Counted from the first letter of the stretch, positions 8,761-17,863 are shown. The stretch is DNA of 64,000 bases from Burkholderia sp. HI2500 (GCF_002223055.1 NZ_NKFL01000006.1:1860001-1924000); one strand, 5' to 3'. The notes: generated by a model not told the origin, from the sequence alone. A program made the numbers and translations.

Positions 8761-8794
8761 CGCGCGCGTACGGGCGCCACACCCGTCGCGCGCG
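8761..8794 (+). terminator. GC hairpin after the binding-protein gene
   Basis: Eight bases after the stop codon a CGCGCGCG-TA-CGGG arm pairs with CCCG-T-CGCGCGCG around a 7-base loop. There is no U-tract, so it may be a rho-independent-like stop, an mRNA 3'-end stabiliser, or neither. Confidence 0.4.
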
Positions 8795-9846
8795 TCCGAC
8801 CGCCCCTCCCCTCACCACCGGACGGCACCGGCGTAACGCCGTTTGCCGTCGCATCGAATGCTTCATCCGTCGCACACATCGCACGACGCTTCGCATTTCA
8901 TTCGGATTGCAGATTGATCGTCCGCGGGGACGATGCCTCGCGCGAACGGATATCGTGCGGCTTCAGTCAGTAGGCGAAGACCGGGCGTCGAGGTACCGGC
9001 GCCCGTGTGCACATGCCCTTGCGAATCGGGTTCGCGTGCAGGAAAGTGCCGACCCGGCGCGGATGACCGGCAATCAACCGGATCCGCCTCGCACCGGGCG
9101 CGGAGAGATGGCCTGTCGATGCATGCCGGCCGGCTGCAAGAACGACGTTCGACCGGCGATGCTCCGAATCACTGCGATCGCGGCCTGCCGGCCGCGGCGT
9201 GTGGCGATCGATCATTTTTCTTCCCCGTATCAATCTGATGGTTGTTCCGGCAACCGGACTCGACCGGTGCCCCGACGATCAGGCGACGACACTCCGTGCT
9301 CGCCGGAACGCAGCTGTCGTGCCGCGCGCCGTCGCCGCATCCCCGCGGACTGTGTCCTGGCCGGTACTGACAGGGTTCGCTGCCGAACCGGACGGACCGT
9401 GCATCGTCGACTTTCGCACGCCCACTGTCGCAAGGAGCGGGCCAGCGTCGCGCGAGCCCGTCCGGACAAGGGGTTGACCGGGCAGCGTGGTGGCCGGAAC
9501 GGGTGCGAAAGGCGGGAAGTTACGAAACTGAAACACGCGGCGCGCGGACTGCAGCTGGCTGCGTCGCAGCCCTGCCTTGCCGGATAAGGCTGAACAATGC
9601 AGCGCGACATTTTTACCGACGGGTGCCGGCCGTTCACCCCGATTTCCCGCGCCAATTTGCGTGACCGTCGAGGCGAAAATGTTTCATGCGCTTTACATGG
9701 CGCAGGCGGCACGGGAGCCGCAGGTTGTCCGCGCATCCATCGGCCGGCGGCATCGCTATACTGCGAAACCGGCGCGCGTCATGTTTGCGCCGGCGCCCTC
9801 ACGACACCGCCCACACGCCGCCCCATCACCCGAACGACCGCACCCG
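8795..9846. other. gene-free stretch of about 1.05 kb
   Basis: No convincing gene was found. Open frames here are Arg/Cys-rich, lack recognisable motifs or good ribosome binding sites, and overlap each other on both strands. The base composition is less GC-skewed by codon position than in the neighbours, and interspersed short AT patches occur (for example around 9210-9240 and 9610-9690). It could hold a small RNA, a decayed gene or the GtrA promoter. I see no repeats or attachment-site structure. Confidence 0.5.
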
Positions 9847-10233
9847 ATGATCCGCACCCTCTATACCGCCGAACGCGCCAGGCTGATTCGCTTCGGGGTG
9901 TCGGGCGTCGGTTCGACCGCGCTGCATGCGCTGATCGCGGCCGCGATGTTCGCGCTGTTCGACGCGACGCCGGTAAGCGCGAACGCGATCGCGTTCGCGT
10001 GCTCGACCGCGTTCTCGTATCTCGCCAACACGCTGTGGAGTTTTTCGTCGCCGGTGACGTGGGGCAACTTCGTGCGCTTTCTCGCCGTCGCGCTGGCCGG
10101 CCTCGGCATGACGATGCTGCTGGCGCACGCCACCGAAACGCTCGGCCTCGCCCGCGCGTGGAGCATCGTCGCGGTCGTGCTGTGCGTGCCGCCGGTCACG
10201 TTCGTGCTGCACCGGCTCTGGACCTATCGCTGA
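9847..10233 (+). CDS. GtrA-family membrane protein
   Basis: The 128-residue protein has four predicted transmembrane helices (around residues 15-36, 40-62, 72-92 and 100-120). It also has GtrA/DPMS signature elements: IRFGVSGVGSTALHALIA at the start and FSYLANTLWSFSS in the second helix, ending with a basic FVLHRLWTYR. GtrA proteins are thought to move undecaprenyl- or polyprenyl-linked sugars across the inner membrane. No partner glycosyltransferase (gtrB-like) is adjacent. The start ATG at 9847 lacks a strong Shine-Dalgarno sequence. Confidence 0.85.
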   Translation: MIRTLYTAERARLIRFGVSGVGSTALHALIAAAMFALFDATPVSANAIAFACSTAFSYLANTLWSFSSPVTWGNFVRFLAVALAGLGMTMLLAHATETLGLARAWSIVAVVLCVPPVTFVLHRLWTYR

Positions 10234-10261
10234 AGCGGCTCACGCGTCACGCATGCGCCGC

Positions 10262-11743
10262 TCAGCCGACCCGCTGATGCCCCGCGTCGCCGGACGGCGC
10301 GCCGTCGTGCCCGCCGTTGTCGCCGTTCCCGCCGTTGTTGTCGTGATCGTTCAGCCCGTGCTCGATCATCATCCGGTAGAGCGTCACGCGTGAAATGCCG
10401 AGTTCGGCCGCGGCCTTGTTGATGCGGTGATCGTTGCGCAGCAGCGCATTCTCGATCGCGGTGCGCTCGGCGAGCGCCCGCGCCTGTTCGAGTGTCACGG
10501 GTTCGGTTTCGCCCGGCGTCTCGAGCCCGAGATCGTGCGGCGTCAGCAGCCGGCTTTCGGCCATCACGATCGCGCGCCGCACGCGGTTGATCAGCTCGCG
10601 CACGTTGCCCTGCCATTCATAGCGGCGCATCGCGTCGAGCGCGGCCGACGTGAAGCCGCTGATCTTGCGGCCGCTGTCGGACTTGAATTTCTGCAGCACG
10701 TAGTGCGCGAGGATGTCGATATCCTTGCCGCGCGCGCGCAGCGGCGGCTCGTGGATGCGCAGCACGCACAGGCGGTGATAAAGGTCCGCGCGGAAGCGCC
10801 CGGCCTCGACCGCGCCGTCAAGGTCGACGTGGGTGGCCGAGATGATCCGTACGTCGACCGGAATCGATTCCTGCCCGCCGAGCCGCTCGATCTTCCCTTC
10901 CTGCAGGAAGCGCAGCAGGCTCGCCTGGCTTTCGACCGGCATGTCGCCGATTTCGTCGAGAAACAGCGTGCCGCCGTTCGCCGATTCGATCCGGCCCGCG
11001 CGCCGCTGGTTCGCGCCGGTGAACGCGCCGCGCTCGTAGCCGAACAGTTCCGACTGCAGCAGGTGATGCGGAATCGCGCCGCAATTGATCGCGACGAACG
11101 GCCCCTTGCCGCGGCCGGAGCGCTCGTGAATCGCGAGCGCCGTCAGCTCCTTGCCGGTGCCCGACTCGCCGGAGATGAACACGCTCGCGTCGGTCTTCGC
11201 GACCTTGCGGATCGTGCTGAACAGCTGCTGCATCGCCTCGCAGTTGCCGATCATCCCGTGTTCGCCGATCGACGCCGCGTAAGCCGCGCCATCGACGCGA
11301 TCGAGCGCGGCCATCCCGCGCGCATGGCCGAGCACGTGCGAAATCCATTCGTAGGGCAACGGAAGGGTCACGTAATCGAAGCAATAGCTGCGGATCAGTT
11401 CGCGCACCGCGGGGCTGATCGTGATGCCGGCCTGCGCGATGGAAATCCAGCCGATCGACGGCTGGCTCAGGCACGCCTTCAGCGCGGGATAGTCGCGCGA
11501 CGTGAACCCGGTGAAATCGACCAGACCAGCGGCGACGCTCACGCCGGAGGTCATGTTCTGCGCGGCGCCGGCCGTCTTCGCGACGGCGATTTCCCAGCCG
11601 AGCCCGCGCAGTTGCGCAAGCAACGGCTCATCGGGCGAGCGCATGATCACGAACAGCTTGCGTCCGTCCTCGGGCGCGGTGACGGACACATGCGACATCT
11701 CGGGCACCGCATGCCCGTTTGCGTCAGGTGACCTAGCAACCAT
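10262..11743 (-). CDS. sigma-54 enhancer-binding protein, VpsR-like N-terminal domain
   Basis: Start chosen at ATG 11741-11743, five bases after GGGGAA. The 493-residue protein has three parts. The N-terminal ~150 residues resemble a receiver-like/VpsR-type sensor domain without the usual phospho-acceptor pattern. A central AAA+ domain has Walker A GESGTGKE (residues 192-199), the sigma-54 contact loop GAFTGA (239-244), Walker B GTLFLDEIGD, and an arginine-finger region FRADLYHRL. A C-terminal Fis-type helix-turn-helix (INKAAAELGISRVTLYRMM) precedes a Gly/Asn/Asp-rich tail. The intact GAFTGA loop predicts a true sigma-54 activator. This family includes VpsR and Burkholderia c-di-GMP-responsive EPS regulators; control of the nearby cepacian genes is a hypothesis. 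Confidence 0.88.
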   Translation of the reverse strand: MVARSPDANGHAVPEMSHVSVTAPEDGRKLFVIMRSPDEPLLAQLRGLGWEIAVAKTAGAAQNMTSGVSVAAGLVDFTGFTSRDYPALKACLSQPSIGWISIAQAGITISPAVRELIRSYCFDYVTLPLPYEWISHVLGHARGMAALDRVDGAAYAASIGEHGMIGNCEAMQQLFSTIRKVAKTDASVFISGESGTGKELTALAIHERSGRGKGPFVAINCGAIPHHLLQSELFGYERGAFTGANQRRAGRIESANGGTLFLDEIGDMPVESQASLLRFLQEGKIERLGGQESIPVDVRIISATHVDLDGAVEAGRFRADLYHRLCVLRIHEPPLRARGKDIDILAHYVLQKFKSDSGRKISGFTSAALDAMRRYEWQGNVRELINRVRRAIVMAESRLLTPHDLGLETPGETEPVTLEQARALAERTAIENALLRNDHRINKAAAELGISRVTLYRMMIEHGLNDHDNNGGNGDNGGHDGAPSGDAGHQRVG

Positions 11744-12193
11744 CGTTGTTCCCCGCTTGGCGTTGGTATCGCGCCGGCTCGCCGTCACGCGCGACGGACC
11801 TCGATCGAACCGACATATTGGCCGCATTTCCGTCCGAATAAAATCCCCCCGTGCAGGAATCGCGCGTGAGGTGGACATTGTCATGAACGGTATATCGATG
11901 CGGCCGGTGCGCGGCTAGATGGGTGTTATCCCGGTGGCGTACGCGGCGGGACCCCTGAACGGGCGGCTGCGCGGCGCGCAAAGCCGCGCCGGTGCTGGCG
12001 CTCGGCGTTCACGGGCAATGCCGCGCACACCGGATCGGCTCGCCCGCGCATGCGTGCACAACCGGTCGACGGGCCCGCCGGGCGACCGCGCAGCCGGTTC
12101 GAATTGATTTCGGTCAATCGTCAGAAGAAGACGGTTGATGCACGAACGCAACATGCGCGGCCCGATGCCGGGCCTGCCGGCGCAGCGGCGGTC
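11744..12193. other. intergenic region, no gene seen
   Basis: This 450 bp stretch lies upstream of the sigma-54 activator and downstream of the PF10118 gene. It must contain the activator's promoter; no convincing -35/-10 or small ORF stands out. Confidence 0.4.
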
Positions 12194-13117
12194 TCAGCGG
12201 CCCGATGCGAGCGGCGCCGGCGCGTTGGCACGGCCACGGCCGGCCGGTGCGCCGCCCTGTTCGCCGTAGGCGGCGGCGAGCGCGTCGACCCGCGCCAGAT
12301 GGTGGTGATTGTCGTGATCCCACGGATGGAAGCCCGGCCGGAAGAAGCTCAGCCATTCGCCGGCGATGCGCGGGAACAGCCCCCGGCGCGGCCCGTACAG
12401 GAACGCGATCATCCGCAGCATGCCGCGCACGTGATGGCCGGCGCCGCGATCGCGCCACAGCAGCGTCGCATGCATCAGGAATACGGTCGGCCAGAACGTC
12501 AGCGTCGTCAGCAGATACACGCCGATGCGGATCAGGTAACGGCGCAGCCCCGGTTCCATCGCGGTGTTCCAGACGTCGAACGACACGGCCTTGTGCTCGG
12601 TTTCCTCGAGCGCGTGCCAGATCCACATCTGGCGGTAGCCCTCGACCGAGCCGTCGAGGCGCGTCGGGTCGCGCAGCAGCCAGTCGGCGAGCATCGCCGT
12701 GTAGTGCTCCGCCGCGACCGTATGCGCGAGCTGCACCGAATGCGGCAGCTTGCGCTTCATGTAGCCGAGCACCGTCCAGACGCGCTTGTCGAGCTTGCGC
12801 GCGGGCAGGTGGTTCGCCTGCATCAGCTCGTTGTACTCGATGTGCTCGCGCGTGTGCATCGCTTCCTGGCCGATGAAGCCGAGCACCTGCTGCTTCAGCA
12901 CGGGATCGTCGATCCGGTCACGGTAGTTGCGCACCGAATCCATGAAGAAACGCTCACCGGCCGGAAACAGCAGCGACAGCGCGTTGAAGAAATGGGTCAC
13001 GTGCGACCCGAGGCCATGCCAGTCCTTCGCGCGTTCGACCGGCAGGTCGAAGCGCAGGTCGCGGCGCACCGGCATGATCCCGGCTGCGGTGGCGGAAGCG
13101 GCTGACTTCATGTTCAT
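12194..13117 (-). CDS. PF10118-type predicted metal-dependent hydrolase
   Basis: The 307-residue protein belongs to the Metal_hydrol (PF10118) family. It shows the spaced acidic/His motifs typical of a ferritin-like/di-metal helical fold: FIGQEAMHTREHIEYN (residues ~81-96), HTVAAEHYTA, and WHALEETEHKAVSFDVW (~167-183). A hydrophobic stretch LLTTLTFWPTVFLMHATLLW and a late HPWDHDNHHHL motif follow. The ExxH repeats would coordinate two metals. Function is undefined in the family. The start is supported by AGGAG four bases upstream of ATG 13115-13117. A TTGACA-N8-TGTAAA imperfect inverted repeat (~13204-13223) upstream could be an operator. Confidence 0.8.
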   Translation of the reverse strand: MNMKSAASATAAGIMPVRRDLRFDLPVERAKDWHGLGSHVTHFFNALSLLFPAGERFFMDSVRNYRDRIDDPVLKQQVLGFIGQEAMHTREHIEYNELMQANHLPARKLDKRVWTVLGYMKRKLPHSVQLAHTVAAEHYTAMLADWLLRDPTRLDGSVEGYRQMWIWHALEETEHKAVSFDVWNTAMEPGLRRYLIRIGVYLLTTLTFWPTVFLMHATLLWRDRGAGHHVRGMLRMIAFLYGPRRGLFPRIAGEWLSFFRPGFHPWDHDNHHHLARVDALAAAYGEQGGAPAGRGRANAPAPLASGR

Positions 13118-13692
13118 CGTTCTCCTGGTTCCGGAGCGGCCCGGCGCGTCGTCCGACGCAGCCGGCGCAGGCCCGGGCGGCGCGTCGCGCACCGCCAAAA
13201 TCTTGACATCGACAGCTGTAAAGATAGGCCGCCCGCGGCGGCGCACGCAAGCCGCGCTGTAGATGCGCGCTTCCAAACAGGGCACGGTCGAAAAGGCGGA
13301 AAAAACGGCGCTCGAACAGCGTGCGGACCGGGCGGGATTCGAACGCGCGCGGTGGCTCGCGAGCGCTACGCGCCGCGCCGTGCCGTGTCACGTCGACGGC
13401 CTGAACGCCCCATTCGGCGGGCGTTTCACGGAAATCGGCAACGCCACGCGGTACGCCGCGGCGCGCTCTGGTAGCACCGATTCATACACGCGTCGCACTC
13501 ACACGGTGCAACCGCGGTCGCGAGGCGCGCGAAAAATTCAAACGCGCGTTCCATTTGCGCTTCGGACGATCACGGCCACGGCGGCCCGGCGCCGCCCGCG
13601 ACATACGTGCGAGCGGCCGACAGCCACGAGCGGCGGCCCGCTGCGCGCTCGCCTACAATAGCGGTTTTACCCATCCTTTTTCAGGAGAAGTC
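13118..13692. other. divergent intergenic region, no gene seen
   Basis: This 575 bp stretch holds promoters for the leftward PF10118 gene and the rightward FKBP gene. An imperfect inverted repeat TTGACA-N8-TGTAAA (about 13204-13223) lies ~90 bp upstream of the PF10118 start and may be a repressor site. Open frames are short and arginine-rich, with no support. Confidence 0.4.
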
Positions 13693-14034
13693 ATGTCTGT
13701 CATCACGACCGAATCGGGCCTCAAATACGAAGACCTGACCGAAGGCACCGGCGCGGAAGCGCAAGCCGGTAAGACCGTCAGCGTCCACTACACGGGCTGG
13801 CTGACCGATGGTCAGAAATTCGATTCGAGCAAGGATCGCAACGACCCGTTCGCGTTCGTGCTCGGCGGCGGCATGGTCATCAAGGGCTGGGACGAAGGCG
13901 TGCAGGGCATGAAGGTCGGCGGCGTGCGTCGCCTGACGATCCCGCCGCAACTCGGCTACGGCCCGCGCGGCGCAGGCGGCGTGATTCCGCCGAATGCGAC
14001 GCTCGTGTTCGAAGTCGAACTGCTCGACGTCTGA
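13693..14034 (+). CDS. FKBP-type peptidyl-prolyl isomerase
   Basis: A single-domain 113-residue FKBP. The FK506-fold landmarks are all present: [18 protein letters not shown], the active-site [27 protein letters not shown] with V-I-x-x-W, and [27 protein letters not shown]. There is no signal peptide, so it is cytoplasmic. AGGAGA lies six bases before the ATG. These small FKBPs catalyse cis-trans proline isomerisation and in Burkholderia resemble minimal Mip-like rotamases. Confidence 0.95.
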   Translation: MSVITTESGLKYEDLTEGTGAEAQAGKTVSVHYTGWLTDGQKFDSSKDRNDPFAFVLGGGMVIKGWDEGVQGMKVGGVRRLTIPPQLGYGPRGAGGVIPPNATLVFEVELLDV

Positions 14035-14069
14035 TACCGCACGCGAGCCGCCGGCCGACGCCCTGCCCC

Positions 14070-14843
14070 ATGGCCCACCTTTCGTCCCCCACCATCGCAC
14101 TGCAACGCTACGACACGCTCGAAGCGTCGGACGTGCACGACTTTCACCAGATCGTGCTCGGCATCGACGGTGCGATGGTGATGGCGGTGGACGGCGTCAG
14201 CCAGCGGCTCGACCGGCACGGCGCGTGGCTGGTTCCGGCCGGCGCGCGCCACGATTACGCGGGCCTCGGCGAGAACCGCCAGCTCGTGCTCAATCTTCCC
14301 CTCGCGTCGCTCGCGGTGCCGCAGCGGCTGTTCGACAGCGCGCGCGCCGTGACGATCGATCCGGCACTGACGTCGCTGGTCGCGCAGATCGCGGCCGCCG
14401 CCGCGCAACTCGACGCCCCCGCCGACGACGCGCGGCACGCGGCCGCGCACCGTTTCCAGTGGCAGGCCGCCGCGCGGCTGTGTGGCGCGCTGCTCGACGA
14501 ACGCGCCATCGCCGCGCCCGCCTCCGGCCTCGATTTCGCGCGCATCGATCGCTGGCTGCGCGCACGGCTCGAGGAGCCGCTGCGCATCGCCGATCTCGCC
14601 GCGCACTGCGGCTACGGGATGCGCCGCTTTCATCAACTGTTCGTCGACGCGTTCGGTGAAACGCCGCATCGCTACCTGCAGCGGCTCAGGCTCGACGCGG
14701 CCGTGATCCTGCTCGCGGACGGCCGGTATCCGCTCGTCGATATCGCCGGGAGGGTCGGCTTCGCGGATCAAAGCACGTTCACCCATGCGTTCACGAAGCG
14801 CTTCGGCGTGGCGCCGGGACGCTGGCGCGGCGAGCGGCATTGA
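14070..14843 (+). CDS. AraC-family transcriptional regulator
   Basis: The 257-residue protein has an N-terminal cupin-like sensing region (FHQIVLGIDGAMVMAVDGV; GAWLVPAGARHDYAGLGENRQLVLNLP). A C-terminal AraC double helix-turn-helix follows, running from ~residue 160: LEEPLRIADLAAHCGYGMRRFHQLF, then PHRYLQRLRLDAA, and a second helix region VDIAGRVGFADQSTFTHAFTKRFGVAPGRWR. It lies 35 bp after the FKBP gene on the same strand. Target genes cannot be assigned. Confidence 0.9.
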   Translation: MAHLSSPTIALQRYDTLEASDVHDFHQIVLGIDGAMVMAVDGVSQRLDRHGAWLVPAGARHDYAGLGENRQLVLNLPLASLAVPQRLFDSARAVTIDPALTSLVAQIAAAAAQLDAPADDARHAAAHRFQWQAAARLCGALLDERAIAAPASGLDFARIDRWLRARLEEPLRIADLAAHCGYGMRRFHQLFVDAFGETPHRYLQRLRLDAAVILLADGRYPLVDIAGRVGFADQSTFTHAFTKRFGVAPGRWRGERH

Positions 14844-14904
14844 ACGGCCACGCGTCGCCGGTTGTTCCGCGACAGCGGCTACGCCGCGCGATCGTGTGGT
14901 GGCA

Positions 14905-15348
14905 TTACGGCCGGACGAGCTTCGACAACCGTTGTCCGTCCCGCATGAAGCCGTGCCGCGCGTAAAAGCGGTGCGCATCGAGCCGAAGGTCGCCGCTCGT
15001 CACCTCCAGTTTCACGCACCCCGTCGACTCGAACCAGATGTGCGCCGCCGCGATCAGCGCGCCGCCGACACCCTGCCCGCGACAGCCTTCGTCGACGACC
15101 AGGCTGGTGATACGCCCGAGATTGCCGTGCGCGTGAAATAGCGCAAGCGCATGCAGGCTGATGCAGCCCACCACGCTGCCCGCGACCGTCGCGACCAGGA
15201 TGCGATCGACCGCGCTCGGCAGCAGGGCTGCCAGCTTGTCGCGGATCATCGCGGGGGGCGCATCGTAGCCCAGCTGGTGCATCAGTCTTGCGATGTCGGC
15301 GTGATCGGCGATCTGCGCGTCGCGCGTCATCAGGTTCGAGGAACTCAT
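14905..15348 (-). CDS. GNAT-family N-acetyltransferase
   Basis: A 147-residue GNAT fold protein. Motif A is visible as RITSLVVDEGCRGQGVGGALIAAA (V-x-x-x-x-R/Q-x-x-G-x-G/A pyrophosphate-binding loop), preceded by the beta-4 strand and followed by motif B, FYARHGFMRDGQRLSK. It would transfer acetyl from acetyl-CoA to an amine; substrate unknown. It is flanked by the convergent AraC gene and a divergent MFS remnant. Confidence 0.85.
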   Translation of the reverse strand: MSSSNLMTRDAQIADHADIARLMHQLGYDAPPAMIRDKLAALLPSAVDRILVATVAGSVVGCISLHALALFHAHGNLGRITSLVVDEGCRGQGVGGALIAAAHIWFESTGCVKLEVTSGDLRLDAHRFYARHGFMRDGQRLSKLVRP

Positions 15349-15389
15349 CCGGATGGGCCTGTCGAAAGTTGATGTGTGCGGTGGCAGGC

Positions 15390-15860
15390 ATGAGCCGCCG
15401 CAGTGCCATGTTAATCGCCGTGCACGGGCACGTATCGACGCTTCGCGTTCCGCCGATGCTGGCGGGTGCGCTCGTCGCCGCGCTCGGCTACGGATCGCTG
15501 CATTTCATCGACGCGTCGACACCGCTGGCCGTCCTGCTCGTGCCGTTCCTGCTGATTCCGACCGGCATGGGCTTCGCGGTGCCGGCGATGACGACCGCCG
15601 TGCTCGCGTCGGTCGCGCCCGAACGGGCCGGCATCGCGTCGGCCGTGCTGAATACCGCGCGGCAGGCCGGCGGCGCGATGGGCGTGGCTGCGTTCGGCGC
15701 GCTCGCCGGCGGGGGCGGCGCGGCGCAGGTCGTGGACGGGTTGCGGATCGAAACGGCCGTGTCGGTCGCGCTGCTCATCACTGCCGCGCTGCTCGCGACG
15801 CGGGTGCGGCCCGATGCGCATCGCGGCGCGTCGTCCACGCGTCAGGTCGTCAGGTCGTGA
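15390..15860 (+). pseudogene. C-terminal remnant of a DHA2-type MFS drug transporter
   Basis: About 155 residues correspond to the last four transmembrane segments of a 14-helix EmrB/QacA-like transporter. PPMLAGALVAALGYGSL and LAVLLVPFLLIPTGMGFAVPAMTTAVLASVAPERAGIASAVLNTARQAGGAMGVAAFGAL carry the usual late-half motifs. The first ~300 residues are missing, and the 5' boundary abuts the divergent GNAT gene only 40 bp away. No ribosome binding site supports independent translation. It is best read as a truncated relic; a small membrane protein made from it cannot be excluded. Confidence 0.65.
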
Positions 15861-15887
15861 CGACGGCCGATTGAACAACGGGTGCGG

Positions 15888-16340
15888 TCACGCGTCACCG
15901 ACCTTCCTCACGACCGTCTCGGCCGCCTTCAAAGGCCGCCCGTCGTCATGCCGCAGCGCGAGCTTGCGGACCGCGCGCCCCGTGCCGCGGTCGACCAGCA
16001 CCGAATGCGGCTCGCCGCGCGCGAACAGGTTCGCCTCACCCCACTGCCGCAACATCACGATCACCGGAAACAGCCCTTCGCCCTTTTTGGTGAGCGCGTA
16101 TTCCTGATACGCGGTGCCGTCGGATGCCGGCACGACGTCGAACACGCCGGCATCCACCAGCATCTTCAGCCGGTCGGACAGGATGTTGCTCGCGACACCG
16201 AGGCTCGCGCGGAAATCGCCGAACCGACGCACGCCGTCGAACGCATCGCGCACGATCAGCAACGCCCAGCGATCGCCGACGATATCGGTCGCCCGCGCCA
16301 CCGGGCACGGCGAATCCGCAAGACTTTTCTGCCTGGCCAT
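15888..16340 (-). CDS. HxlR-family transcriptional regulator
   Basis: The 150-residue winged-helix protein contains the HxlR hallmarks CPVARATDIVGDRWALLIVRDAF, RRFGDFRASLGVASNILSDRLKML and GTAYQEYALTKKGEGLFPVIVMLRQWGE. A Cys follows the N-terminus (S-P-C-P), the position of the redox or quinone-sensing cysteine in YodB/HypR relatives. AGAGGAAC precedes the ATG at 16338-16340. It is divergent from an MFS exporter gene with 154 bp between, so it probably represses that exporter. Confidence 0.9.
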   Translation of the reverse strand: MARQKSLADSPCPVARATDIVGDRWALLIVRDAFDGVRRFGDFRASLGVASNILSDRLKMLVDAGVFDVVPASDGTAYQEYALTKKGEGLFPVIVMLRQWGEANLFARGEPHSVLVDRGTGRAVRKLALRHDDGRPLKAAETVVRKVGDA

Positions 16341-16420
16341 GTTCCTCTCCGCAATCTTGCCGGCCGCCTTCGCGGCAACGCCGGTCATCCGTGCGCGGAC
16401 CGCTCGCCCGCCGCACAACA

Positions 16421-16494
16421 GGTTGCATTTTAAAACTACTTTTCCTACACTTCACACCAGTTTCAATTTGCAACTACTTTGCACGAGGGAACCC
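16421..16494. promoter_or_regulatory. AT-rich HxlR/MFS divergent control region with direct repeats
   Basis: The sequence AACTACTTT occurs twice, at 16434-16442 and 16472-16480, each preceded by a TTGCA element, so the repeat centres are 38 bp apart. The region is markedly AT-rich against the GC-rich surroundings and ends in the MFS ribosome binding site (GAGGGA). Binding of the HxlR protein here is inferred from gene arrangement. Confidence 0.5.
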
Positions 16495-17730
16495 ATGGAG
16501 TCTTCCTGCCATTCCAGCACCGTTGCATCGAACGTGCCGACACGTGCCGCGCATCCGGCCGACGGCGACCGCCTGTCCGCGGCGCGCGTCACGTTGCTGG
16601 CCGTCTGCTGCGCGGCCAGTGTCGCGAACGTCTACTATGCGCAGCCGCTGCTCGATTCGATCGCGCGGGATTTCGGCGTATCGCAGGCGGCCGTCGGCGG
16701 CGTCATCACCGCGACGCAGCTCGGCTGTGCGCTCGCGCTGCTATTCGTCGTGCCGCTCGGCGACCTGCTGAACCGCAAGCGCCTGATCACCGTGCAGCTA
16801 TTGCTGCTGACGGCGGCCTGCATCGGGGTCGCCGCCTCGTCGACGCGTGTCGCGCTGCTGGCAGGAATGGTCGCGGTCGGGCTGCTCGGCACCGCGATGA
16901 CGCAAGGGCTGATCGCGTGCTCGGCCGCGCTCGCGGGCGCCGGCGAACGCGGGCGCGTGGTGGGCGCCGCGCAGGGCGGCGTCGTGGTCGGGTTGCTGGC
17001 CGCGCGCTCGCTGGCGGGCGTCGTCACCGACATCGCGGGCTGGCGGGCCGTCTATCTGGTGTCGGGCGCGCTCGCGATCGCGATGCTCGTCGTGCTGTCG
17101 CGGCTATTGCCGGACGAGAACGGCCCGCGCGAGCGCATCGGCTACGCAGCGCTGCTGCGATCGATGGTGTCGCTGCTGCGCGATGAACGCGTGCTGCGCG
17201 TACGTGGCGCGATCGCGCTGCTGATGTTCGCGGCCTTCAGCATCTTCTGGAGCGCACTGGTGCTGCCGCTGAGCGCGCCGCCGCACGCGATGTCGCATAC
17301 GCAGATCGGCGCGTTCGGCCTCGTCGGCGCACTGGGCGCGGCAGCGGCCGCCCGCGCCGGCCGGCTCGCGGATCGCGGGCGCGGCGAAGCGACGACCGGC
17401 GTCGCGCTCGCGCTGCTCGCGTGCTCGTGGCTGCCGCTCGCGTTCGGCGATTCGTCGATTGCATGGCTGATCGTCGGCATCGTGCTGCTCGACGTCGGCG
17501 GGCAGGCCGTCCACGTCGTCAACCAGAGCCTGATTCTCGGCGCGCGGCCCGATGCGCATGCGCGCCTCGTCGGCTGCTACATGCTGTTCTATTCGGCCGG
17601 CAGCGGGCTCGGCGCGATTGCGTCGACGATGATGTATGCGCGCGCCGGATGGACGGGCGTCTGCGTGCTCGGTGCGGTCGTGAGCGTGGCGGCGCTCGGC
17701 GTGTGGGCTGCCACGCTCAGGCGCGCGTGA
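16495..17730 (+). CDS. MFS transporter (12 TM, YdhP/sugar-efflux-like)
   Basis: The 411-residue major facilitator has about 12 hydrophobic segments and begins its core with ANVYYAQPLLDSIARDFGVS, characteristic of the AraJ/YdhP-type efflux subgroup. Loop 2-3 carries GDLLNRKRLI (variant of the GxLaDrxGrkxxl motif). A GAAQGGVVVGLLAARSLAGV motif C-like segment marks an antiporter. The ATG at 16495 follows GAGGGA. It is divergent from the HxlR regulator gene, suggesting inducible export of a toxic compound. Confidence 0.88.
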   Translation: MESSCHSSTVASNVPTRAAHPADGDRLSAARVTLLAVCCAASVANVYYAQPLLDSIARDFGVSQAAVGGVITATQLGCALALLFVVPLGDLLNRKRLITVQLLLLTAACIGVAASSTRVALLAGMVAVGLLGTAMTQGLIACSAALAGAGERGRVVGAAQGGVVVGLLAARSLAGVVTDIAGWRAVYLVSGALAIAMLVVLSRLLPDENGPRERIGYAALLRSMVSLLRDERVLRVRGAIALLMFAAFSIFWSALVLPLSAPPHAMSHTQIGAFGLVGALGAAAAARAGRLADRGRGEATTGVALALLACSWLPLAFGDSSIAWLIVGIVLLDVGGQAVHVVNQSLILGARPDAHARLVGCYMLFYSAGSGLGAIASTMMYARAGWTGVCVLGAVVSVAALGVWAATLRRA

Positions 17731-17765
17731 CGCGTGCCGGCGCCGTGCATCGGAAGAAGAAGAAG

Positions 17766-17792
17766 GCCGGCCGCCCGCTACGGGCGGTCGGC
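17766..17792 (-). terminator. probable terminator of the bce operon
   Basis: A 12-bp stem (GCCGGCCGCCCG with CGGGCGGTCGGC, one G-U pair) and a 3-base loop lie 72 bases beyond the bceK stop. On the bce strand it is followed by a pyrimidine-rich CTTCTTCTTCTTC tract. The convergent MFS gene also ends nearby, so it may serve both directions. Confidence 0.65.
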
Positions 17793-17863
17793 ACGCGAAC
17801 CGGCCACGCGCGCGCGCCGGTTCGGCTTTCGGTTCGGCACGCAGGTCGCGCGCCGCGGCACAC

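Noticed and set aside
8907..9587. 226-codon frame in the gene desert
   Set aside because: Composition (Arg, Cys, Pro rich) and lack of any motif or ribosome site; competing frames on both strands are equally long.
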